Positions 54,932 to 64,000 of a stretch of DNA of 64,000 nt are shown here, piece by piece. Each line of letters opens with the position of its first letter. Positions within the stretch are counted from its first letter, which is position 1. Both the position numbers and the translations under genes were made by a program. Below the pieces are notes generated by a model. That model saw only the letters and a list, made by a program, of their open reading frames with translations. It made no database searches and was not told the DNA's origin. This stretch comes from Topomyia yanbarensis (Eukaryota; Arthropoda; Insecta; Diptera; Culicidae), in contig NC_080671.1 of assembly GCF_030247195.1 (NCBI RefSeq), positions 11,671,343 to 11,735,342 on the forward strand. The letters run 5' to 3'.

Positions 54932-57297
54932 ATGGCTAACTTATTAGACGGAATCAAGGATCTGATCACTGTTTTACAGTGGAACTGCAGAAGTATTATC
55001 CCCAAAATTGATTCATTAAAACACTTGCTAAATTACAATCATTGTCGCTTGTCAAACAACAATCAAAGGCAAAGATCTTTGCATTGCTTCTATTTACATT
55101 CCTCCTAGGGCCATGATGGGATATCGAAGATTCTCCAACGTGATTGAACACCTTCCCTCGCCCGCCTGCTTCTTGGAGACTTTAACTCTCACGGTACGGG
55201 GTGGGGCTGTCTATACGACGATAATCGATCTTCGACAATTCAAAACCTTTGCGACAACTTCAATATGACAATTCTGAACACAGGGGAAATCACACGGATT
55301 CCTAGACCACCTGCGCAAGCAAGTGCACTGGACATATCTTTAGCGTGGAATATTCAAACCGTTGGATATTCGATTTCGCCAAGAAGGTTTGTCCGGATTC
55401 CGCCCCGGCACAGAAAATCTACCGCGCCGCGTCGCCTTACAATACCGCGAGCGAAACACCGTTTACGATGGTGGAGTTCTCACTTGCTCTCTTATCATGT
55501 AACAATAAAGCCCCGGGGCCAGATAGAATCAAATTCAACTTGTTGAAGAATCTGCCAGACTCTGCCAAAAGACGCTTGTTGAATTTATTTAATAGGTTTC
55601 TTGAGGGTAACATTGTCCCACATGACTGGAGACAGGTGAGGGTCATCGCCATCCAAAAACCAGGAAAACCAGCCTCCGACCACAATTCGTATCGTCCGAT
55701 TGCAATGCTGTCCTGTATCCGGAAGTTGTTCGAGAAAATGATCCTGTTTCGGCTCGACAATTGGGTCGAAACAAATGGCTTACTGTCAGATACACAATTT
55801 GGCTTCCGCAAAGGCAAAGGGACGAACGATTGTCTTGCGTTACTCTCAACAGAAATTCAAATGGCATATGCTAACAAAGAGCAGATGGCATCAGTATTCT
55901 TGGATATTAAGGGGGCTTTTGATTCAGTTTCGATCAACATTCTTTATGAGAAGTTGCACCAGCATGGTCTTTCGCCAATTTTAAACAACTTTTTGCTAAA
56001 CCTGTTGTCTGAAAAACAAATGCATTTCTCGCATGGCGATTTATCGACATCACGATTTAGCTACATGGGCCTTCCCCAGGGCTCATGTCTAAGCCCTCTC
56101 CTCTACAATTTTTACGTGAATGACATTGACGAATGTTTTGTCAATTCCTGCACGCGAAGGCAGCTTGCAGATGACGGTGTGGTCTCTATTACAGGTCCTA
56201 AAGCCGTCGACTTGCAAGGACCACTGCAAGATACCTTGGACAATTTGTCTGCTTGGGCTCTCCAGCTGGGTATCGAGTTCTCCACGGAGAAAACTGAGCT
56301 AGTCGTATTTTCTAGAAAGCGTGAACCAGCGCAACTACAGCTTCAATTAACGAATCAAACTATTGCTCAGGCTTCAACATTCAAATATCTCGGGGTATGG
56401 TTCGACTCTAAAGGTACCTGGGGATGTCACATTAGGTATCTGAAACAGAAGTGCCAACAAAGGATCAACTTTTTCCGTACAATAACTGGAACATGGTGGG
56501 GTGCCCATCCAGGAGACCTAATCAGGTTGTACCAAATAACGATATTATCAGTGTTGGAGTACGGATGTTTCTGCTTCCGCTCCGCTGCGAACATACACTT
56601 CATCAAACTGGAGCGAATCCAGTATCGTTGCTTGCGTATTGCCTTGGGTTGCATGCACTCGACCCATACGATGAGTCTCGAAGTGCTGGCGGGCGTTCTT
56701 CCGCTGAAAAATCGATTTTGGGACCTCTCATATCGATTGCTCATTCGATGCGATATTCTGAACCCATTGGTGATTGCAAATTGCGAAAGGCTTGTCGAGC
56801 TTAATTCTCAGACCCGATTCATGTCCTTGTACTTCGATTACATGGCACAGAACATCAATTCATCTACGTATAACGTCAACCGTGCTCATCTCTTAGATAC
56901 TTCTGATCCAACTGTATTTTTCGATACATCCATGAAGGAAGAGATTTGTGGAATTCCGGATCATATTCGCCCACAAGTGGTCCCAAATATTTTCTATAAC
57001 AAATACCATCAAGTCGACTGCGCCAAAATGTTCTACACTGACGGATCATTTCTCGACGGGTCCACAGGCTTCGGTATCTTCAACGAAAGTCTTGCTGCCT
57101 CATTCAAACTCAATGATCCTGCTTCAATTTACGTCGCAGAATTAGCTGCCATTCAGTATACTCTCGGGATCATTGACACCCTGCCCTCAGACCATTACTT
57201 CATCGTTTCGGATAGTCTCAGCTCCATTGAGCCGTCCGTGCGGCGAAGCCTGGAAAGCACTCACCGTATTTCCTGGGGAAAATACGGGAATATCTGA
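54932..57297 (+). pseudogene. LOA-like ORF2: endonuclease (deleted) and reverse transcriptase
   Basis: ORF2 starts MANLLDGIKDLITVLQWNCR, an endonuclease N-terminus, but the domain then collapses: after about 120 bases the text jumps to KDLCIASIYIPPRAMMG in another frame, and the remainder is frameshifted, with the catalytic Glu region missing. The RT is intact in 55345-57297: NNKAPGPDRIK, RPIAMLSCIRKLFEKM, QFGFRKGKGT, VFLDIKGAFDSVS (first Asp), MGLPQGSCLSPLLYN and RRQLADDGVV, where the usual YADD is LADD (56164-56175), which I regard as a family trait rather than damage. The first half of RNase H follows (MFYTDGSFLDGSTGFGIF, YVAELAAIQYTL, FIVSDSLSSI) before a frameshift near 57245-57297 ends the frame. 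Confidence 0.87.
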
Positions 57298-57908
57298 GTG
57301 CTTTATCTGAAAAATCTTACCAGATTACCTTGGTTTGGGTCCCGTCACATTGTTCTATTGCGGGCAATGAGAAGGCGGACTCTTTAGCCAAGGTGGGCGC
57401 ATTAGAAGGCGACACTTACGAAAGACCAATTTGCTTCAACGAATTTTTCAGTATCTCTCGTCAGAGGACGCTCGATAGTTGGCAAACCTCATGGAGCAAT
57501 GGGCATCTGGGACGGTGGCTACATTCCATTATCCCGAAGGTATCAACGAATGCTTGGTTTAAGGGGTTGGATGTGAACCGGGACTTTATTCGTACGATGT
57601 CAAGGATCATGTCCAACCATTACTCGTTTGACGCGCATCTCCGTCGTATAGGGCTTGCTGAAAGTAATCATTGTGTTTGTGAGAACGGCTACCACGACAT
57701 CGAGCATGTTGTTTGGCTGTGCGCAGAGTACTGTGTTGCCAGGTCCCAACTAATAGATTCCCTTCGGGCCCGAGGTAGATCACCCTATGTGCCAGTCCGG
57801 GACGTCCTGGCAAGCCGTGACCACCCCTATATTTTTCTTATCTATATCTTTTTTGAAAACCATTGTTGTCCAAGTTTAATATATTTTACACTCTCTCATT
57901 CACAGTAG
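57298..57908 (+). pseudogene. LOA-like ORF2, RNase H end and zinc tail (shifted frame)
   Basis: After the shift the RNase H continues: YQITLVWVPSHCSIAGNEKA then DSLAKVG, giving the fourth acidic position. The C-terminal region follows, with CVCENGYHDIEHVVWLC (57672-57722), a Cys/His motif like that of other I/LOA elements. The track from 57830 on (IFLIYIFFENHCC) is the natural C-terminus or a weakly decayed one. It belongs to the same protein as 54932-57297, not to a separate gene. Confidence 0.85.
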
Positions 57909-58190
57909 AAACTCATCAACCTATCCCTGTATCTACAATATGGCATTGCTTCACGAGTCTTCGGTGCATACCCTTCTTGATAACCGTCTATCCAGAACAT
58001 CATGACATACCGCACATGCAGATGATATAGAGTGCCAATAATTATCCGAAATATTGACCCTCCCCTCGCCCCTGCGATTACAGGCTGGAAACTACAACAC
58101 TACAATAAAGTGTGCATAAATACGGATTTCCCTTCCCCCACTAACATGTGACATGTAATATAAATAACCTTTCTATATGAGAAAGGCAAA
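57909..58190 (+). other. 3' UTR and A-tail of the LOA-like LINE
   Basis: Non-coding text ending AACCTTTCTATATGAGAAAG GCAAAAAAA. The same CCTTTCTATA(T/A)...GAAA(G/T)GC ending also closes the dispersed repeat at 28788-28905, so the two may share a 3' end. Confidence 0.6.
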
Positions 58191-58194
58191 AAAA

Positions 58195-60300
58195 CATGAA
58201 TTATCGGCCTCGTTAAGCTACAGCATTTGGGCCCAAATAAACGTATTTTAAGATAAGATTAAATTTTTGTTTTTTTAAAAAATGACGCAACATTTTTTTC
58301 AGTGTATATTTTTTTCGGATAGAAGTATTCATTCCCTGTAACTTGTTCTCAGATAGTTTTGCTGTATAAAATAAGTAATCGAACAAATTTTTTTTGAAAT
58401 TTATACACGTAGAAACGTTTACGCCCTTTTGAAACATTAGTCTTGTATCAAAATATTCCAATTGCTAGAGAATATCATGGAGATTCATACAGTGAACACA
58501 CCTGCAAAGTTTCGTTCGAATCGACGATGGTCATATTTTGCGGTCGGCTGGTTTCTCATGGAATCCCTGAAAAGCCAATCAGAACAAATTACGCGCGAAC
58601 GCACGATACCGCCAAAGGGTACGCATGAACAGATTCTCGATAAGCTCGTCACTTTGGTGGAGACCGTTCTGGAGATTAGTTGCGTTTGATTAAGAATTTA
58701 AAGTTCGCGTTACGCGTGTAGAGTTTAAGGCAAAAGTACTGTGTGCCTCTAATTTGAAATTTAATAAGTTCTTAATAGTTTTTCCAACTAATTTTAAATT
58801 CTAGGTGCGAAAACCGTTTAATTGGTTTAGTGAATTGTGTGAACTAAGCTTTGTGCTAATCAGGTAAACCATTTGCGAATAAAATGAGTGCGTTAGTAAT
58901 GTGAATGCGCGCTGAACAGGTGACGCTACCCATTCAACGTGGGTGCTAGTTCTGGGTGAAGAACGCAACATCGTGGTCGAATCGCTAGTTGGCAAGCCGT
59001 TGGATCTCCGCCAAAACCTACACGGGGACACATCTACCCCAAGGACTCGGCCGTCGTCATTTCTGGCCTACGGTGCGGCCTCCTAGCCTGATCGATCAGA
59101 CAACAGCGAACTATGCAACTGCCACCCGAAGATCCTCGAAAACCCAAGCCCCGAGGGATTGTCATCGTCACCCTGCCGGCCGGCATAACTAGTAAGCTCG
59201 TTCCGTTATAGTTGTGCGCACTCACAAGAGAGAACAGAATAAAGTGTTAGCGGTAGTAGATTGACCAATTGTATAGCACGATTTTTCGTTCACATTCGGT
59301 AGTATTGATTCGTTGCGATTTACAGAATAAACGCGGTATTGGTTTGGGAAGCTTGAAGCGTTTGGATTCTCGTTATTTTGTTTGATTCCTTTTTTTACTC
59401 AAGCTAGACTGATCTATCGTGCGCCTTCACTGTGGTATCGTGGTTTCGAAATTTCGTCCTGATTCGCGTGATCAAAGAGTATACTGAACTACCGTAGGTT
59501 AGAGTAAGATCGGGAATACCTAACCCGCCCGAGTTAAGAGTCTTTGGCCGGACACCATCTGGTGCAGTGATCCTTCTTAGGAAGTGTCACCGTGTTACTT
59601 CAAATTCGGTAGTAAAGTCGCGAGGTTATGCGTTCAGTTGAAAGGAAGAAAGAAGACGGTTACAGTAGCTAGAAAATACCAGACACGTTGGCTTATATTC
59701 GCCTATAGGAAGCCCCGAAATGGGGATTATGGACATGACCGTCATTTGAATCTTACGATTTACGAAGAAACAAACATCCACTGTGTTGGAGATTCGTTTA
59801 ACATAGCGAGGGTAAGACGCACGAGACGGGACTATAACTCATTAATGTCCATGTTGTTTTGTGAGCAACAAAATTTTTAAACAGCTATAACTTTTGAATT
59901 AGGCAAGATTTGCTCATAAAAACAAGTAATGCTAATAAGCGTGACTATTGCTTTTCATTTGATTACTAACAGTTACAAGAATCAGCTCTAGAACTGAAGT
60001 TATTGTAAGTAGTCTGATTGGATTCCAATGGAGCAGTGATTCAGAGTACCTTTGGTTACGTTTTCCACGTAAGTGGACTACTGTAAATATTCTAGGAGGA
60101 TTGTATTGAGCATTGGAAGATAAAAATTGAGCCGCTTCTAGCACTGCGAGGGAAGCACATATCTTTATGTAAAATGTCTTTTCGTGTTTCTTGACCTCAC
60201 CGTTTCAAGGAAAAATAGTTTTGAAATCCTACGTGCACTAGAAAAAAGTTGGGCATGAAAGGGTTAAACACAACTATGTTACATTCTCAGTTTACGGAAC
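58195..60300. other. No recognised gene; possible LTR-like stretch
   Basis: The part 58900-59600 is GC-richer and contains AGAATAAAGTGTTAGCGG and other non-coding text that could be part of a retroviral-type LTR, but no second copy, primer-binding site or coding region was found. Small frames at 58443-58689 and 59584-59880 have no recognised domain. Confidence 0.25.
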
Positions 60301-63300
60301 AAAACTGAATCCATTAATGAGATTCCATATGATTCCATATGAAAATGATTAAGCATATCTACTAAATTTCACATGCACACAAAATAGATAATGAATAATA
60401 TACTATAAAACAAGATCCGCTTCACGATTCCATGAGTAATATTTTATGATTTTCTGAACTATTTCACGAACACGAATGATATATCTTGAATACAATGGTG
60501 ATTCATGCATGTGAACCTGTATGCTATGGTGATTTTCAACGTATTTGTATTTAAATGTTTACACCGGTTTTACAGGAAAGTTTGTTTTAGCTTATATGTC
60601 TGTTCTCTGTGATAAAACCCCGAGTTAACATTAGTCCACGGGTCGAGAAACAATTTGGTACTAACGTGACTGAATTTCACAAAACAGAGATCTCCACAAA
60701 TAAAAGCTTTAGGCAGGCGTAACGGAAAGAAGTTTTCAACGGTCCTGTTTTCTGATTGTGAAAACGTGATTGTTCTAGTCATTATGGAGTTTTCTCATAA
60801 TGTTGGTTACAATTTTTTTTCCGCGAAAAAAGATTGCAACGCATTTAAAATTACGTAGAGGAGATATGGGCACAATGTTGAGATGAATATGTTGCCACAC
60901 TTTTACCTAAAAACAACATAATCTAGATTCATGGCTATTTAGCTTGCCACATAAACGTACTATGAAGTAAAATAAAAAACAAATTAAAAATTCAGTGTAA
61001 TGATTGCAGTATAATATTTTTGCAGGCTGAAGTAAGAAGACGTCAAACTTTTCGCAGTTATAACACCGTCAATTTCAACTTGCCGAGTCGGTACGTTCAC
61101 ACGATAGTGCACACGAGTTGCAGTTCATTTGCCAGTGCCAGGTCACCTACAATAAATTTCAACTCATTCACGCGAACCCGTCTAAACTGGGTCAGAGTTG
61201 GGTATAGCTTTGTCAGATCATAATATCAAATGATTGGTTTTCAGTTCGAAAGTTGACCACATATGGTCCAGTTAAATCCCGTGGGTATGATTTTGAGTGG
61301 AGTAGTTTTTCTGGATCACTGGATGAAACTATTCAACCGAGTTACAATAAAAACTGCTCCGAAGGATTTTTTTTTAATTTCACGAAGGATATGCTTGGAT
61401 ACTAGATCTTCCGAATGTTGAATGTCGGTTTGATAGTAATTTTTTGTTTGTTAATAACAGTTTTAGAGATTCGGTGAAAGCATCAATGAAATGAAATCAA
61501 TATGTACACAATTTCAGAATATTCCCGACAATTTCGATATCATGTGTCCCGCGGTCTCCAATTTTCACCTGACCTGCAAAAGTCTTTCCACCGTTGAAAG
61601 TTAAAGCACGAATAACTTCAACTCAGCAAAGTAGCCAAACAGAGCAAAAATATCTCTTATCATCACTGTTCAGCGCAATAAATCTTTCACTCCAACCCGG
61701 CCCGATGACAGAGTGTGCTTAATGCTGTGCCACCAATCGGTCGTCGCTTTTTCCCAGCCACTACTCAAGAAGATATATGAACCCCTAGCGAAATATCCCC
61801 AGTAGCGACGTCGTCATTTGGAGCAAATTGAATTAGATTGTGCTTTTTCCAGGTCCGACCGGCGCGAGGGTTGTTTGAGTGGAAAATTGATAAGGGAAAT
61901 TGTGGTGATAGTCGAGTGAAAATGGCAGACAGCGTAGTAGCGGTTGGTATCTACCAATCGTCCTATCGTCCTTTCTTCATTCGTTGAGTTCGGTAGTTTG
62001 CCTGGCACATGGCAGAAATCACAAGGGTGAAAATTGAATTCACCAACCAACGAACTAACGAACCAAACATCGCCGGATCCGTCGTAGAAGTGGAGCGACT
62101 GTGGAAATGTACTCCAGTCCTGGTGTGCGTGTACAGTATCTGCCATTATTATTCCGCCCCTTCGCTTCCGATCGGGGCGATGTGCTGTGCTATGCTATAT
62201 ATTTGGAATTCAAACAGCAGCGCTGAAAGACGTAGTAGAGAGTGGATTATGTGAATAAAGTGGCTGCAAATTGATTGTTTGGTTAAGAGATTATGCTGAA
62301 TGTAATTGAAAAGGAGAGGTTATATGGCATCTTCAGAAGGCTGAATTTCCTACAAAGGGAGTTTTGAAATATTTATAAAGTGTTTTCCTTTGAAAAAACA
62401 AATTTAACCGTACTTCTGGAAGCAGTTGAAAGATGTCAGACACTGCCACGTTCTTCCTTCAGACTTATCATTTATACATGACGAGATAATCAGGATCTCT
62501 TAATACAGCCTTGGGGAAAACCAATTCAAATTCATTGTGATTTTTTTCGTAACTTCGTGAGAAGTAAATAGCTGATAGGAAAACCCCTTCTGAAATTAAT
62601 AACTACTTCCGATCGGAACATATGAACGGGCTCATAAGATCAGCACTGATCAGTTTTTCTTCGGGAATCAACCCAAATACAAATAAATTTTTATTGCCTA
62701 TATGCAGTCTAATATTGAAAGATTATCACAGAATCGAAACCCGACAACATCTCGTCATTGAGCTTGTAAAAACCTAATCAACAAGGCTAACAACCCAGAT
62801 AAAAATGTGTGCGCCCGTACAATCAATCCGGAACACGCCGAGCGAAGCGAAGAAGCTCTGCCTGGTATCCCTTCCCTTTTGCATTCATCCACATCTACAT
62901 CCAGCAGGCTAATTTAGAAGTGCTATAAATTTTGCTGCTTTTTTGGTATGTAAATTAAAATTCAAATCGAAGCAGGAGCCAGAACCAGAAGCCCGCAGCA
63001 GAGTGCCGAGAGTTGCGTGCCTTATCGCATTTGGCACGTTTGCACGCCACCACACCCGTTTGCCGTTTCGCCGTTTGCCTGGCACCGCACCGACCGCAGC
63101 GGGAATTGAGTTTTGGATTCCTGCAGTTCTGTACCAGCTGGTTCCTGCGTAGCAGCCCTACGATCATGAACCCATAAAAGTGAGAAAACGCACACGGCGG
63201 CGGCGGCGGCGATGGTCACGATTATGGTCCGGTGGACCGGCTGGCGGCAGAGCGGGACGATTAGTGAAAATTGGGTTCTTTCTGTTGCAGAAATGGGTTC

Positions 63301-64000
63301 GGGATGGGGTTTTGAACCTTTTTAACGACCTCTCCAGCTCGGATCCCCGGCTGATGAAGGGGTAATAATTAGTATACAGTGGTTGGATGGTGCTATAAAA
63401 TAATACCATTAAGAGATTGCGATCGGTGCCAGTCAGTGCCAGCCAGTGGGTGGGTGCTGGTGAGTGAGGACGTGGCAGAAAGGAAAGGTACCCTCTACTC
63501 ATGGGCTGTTGCGAAAATTGATTGTTTTATTACTGGCCGGTGGCAGTGGCTCTCGGAAATTGTACGTGCCTCCAGGCGGTTTGGATTAATTGCTATAGTT
63601 GATGGAGTTGTGCTGAGCAGGGCTGGAAAAGGAGCGTAATTTGTGTCGCGTTGGGTATTAAAAAGTGTTTTTATGATGCATCGTAACTTTCCGTAATATT
63701 GGAAGGCTTTTTAACTTTTATATATCACTTGAAAAGTATGCAAGTTCCGAAGGGGGCGTGTTCTGCGAGTACCTTCGGGGTTTAGTCAATTATAACGCTT
63801 CTATACCTGTATGTTAAAGATGTTTCTCAGTTCATTGTTCCTCAATCTTTCTCCTATGAAAATATCTATTTAGAACCTACAACACTTTACTATCAAGGTC
63901 AAAACCCTTTCACATTTAACAGAGAAAAACTAGTCCATTAGTGTATACCATTAGGCAGGTTTGTCTATTGAACTTTATAGCATCATCAGTGAAGGCAGCC
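60301..64000. other. No recognised feature over 3.7 kb
   Basis: A GATTCCATAT word is doubled at about 60320-60340. Microsatellite-like CGG runs lie near 63196-63212. The rest is AT-rich with GC-richer patches at 61970-62240 and 62960-63540 that could be regulatory or untranslated host DNA. No open frame has a recognisable domain and no boundaries of mobile elements were seen. Confidence 0.3.

Larger units (their letters stand above)
53130..58190 (+). mobile_element. LOA/Lian-like LINE with intact ORF1 and damaged ORF2
   Basis: Plus-strand order: 5' leader (about 53130-53596), ORF1 53597-54871, ORF2 from 54932 (endonuclease partly deleted), RT, RNase H, zinc tail to about 57908, then 3' UTR ending CCTTTCTATATGAGAAAGGC followed by an A-run near 58190. 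The combination of a C-terminal RNase H with an LADD catalytic box resembles mosquito Lian/LOA-type elements as I know them; the exact family is unconfirmed. No target duplication was found, and the 5' boundary is a guess. Confidence 0.8.

Noticed and set aside
57330..57908. Separate RNase H gene
   Set aside because: It continues the RNase H domain of the LOA-like ORF2 after a frameshift, with matching motif order.
58900..59600. Solo LTR of a BEL/Pao-type element
   Set aside because: The text looks LTR-like, but no second copy, terminal TG/CA pair with duplication or primer-binding site could be shown.

Overview
The window looks like a repeat-dense intergenic tract from an insect nuclear genome, most likely a mosquito. 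The clues are an ITm (mariner-type) transposase with the D37E spacing first described in mosquitoes, several non-LTR retrotransposons of the R1, I, LOA, L1 and Jockey-superfamily types, short interspersed motifs that I recall as abundant in culicine genomes, and AT-rich non-coding DNA between them. I found no convincing host protein-coding gene, tRNA, rRNA or CRISPR array. Nearly all coding potential belongs to transposable elements (TEs), most of them decayed.

Layout. 1-1.6 kb: nothing recognised. 1.7-8.5 kb: a decayed R1-clade LINE on the minus strand, split by a 1.9-kb foldback element with ~0.5-kb inverted arms. 8.5-11.4 kb: two more palindromic elements, one enclosing a small inverted-repeat element. 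11.5-12.2 kb: an almost pure heptanucleotide array of about 100 copies. 12.4-15.8 kb: mostly unrecognised, with one hairpin. 15.8-23.1 kb: two parts of a broken Jockey-superfamily LINE (endonuclease part, then reverse-transcriptase part) separated by 4.8 kb of small repeats. 23.1-26.6 kb: dispersed repeats and a minisatellite. 26.6-28.8 kb: a 5'-truncated copy of an R1-like LINE. 29.0-30.0 kb: an inverted-repeat element carrying a hammerhead-like core, then another dispersed repeat. 30.1-33.7 kb: a minus-strand L1-like LINE. 33.7-36.6 kb: nothing recognised.

36.6-43.6 kb is the clearest part: a three-level nest. A degraded RNase-H-bearing LINE was entered by an ITmD37E mariner (TA duplications at 37049-37050 and 43548-43549), which was in turn entered by a near-intact 5.5-kb R1-like LINE on the minus strand (13-bp duplications at 37681-37693 and 43221-43233). 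43.7-46 kb: little recognised. 46.1-48.5 kb: a decayed I-type LINE ending in a ~190-bp TAAA array. 48.6-53 kb: a second copy of the 29.6-kb repeat and two non-autonomous DNA transposons, one with TA ends and one with an 8-bp duplication. 53.1-58.2 kb: a LOA/Lian-like LINE with an intact ORF1 and a damaged ORF2. 58.2-64 kb: nothing recognised.

Functionally this is a TE graveyard with one element (37693-43220) still close to intact. The observations most worth checking are that element's ORF1/ORF2 junction (GTGA instead of the expected ATGA) and Glu-to-Asp change in its endonuclease, the hammerhead-like motif at 29117-29167, the nested insertion history, and the in-frame deletion derivative at 26.6-28.8 kb. 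All family names come from motif reading only; no database search was possible.
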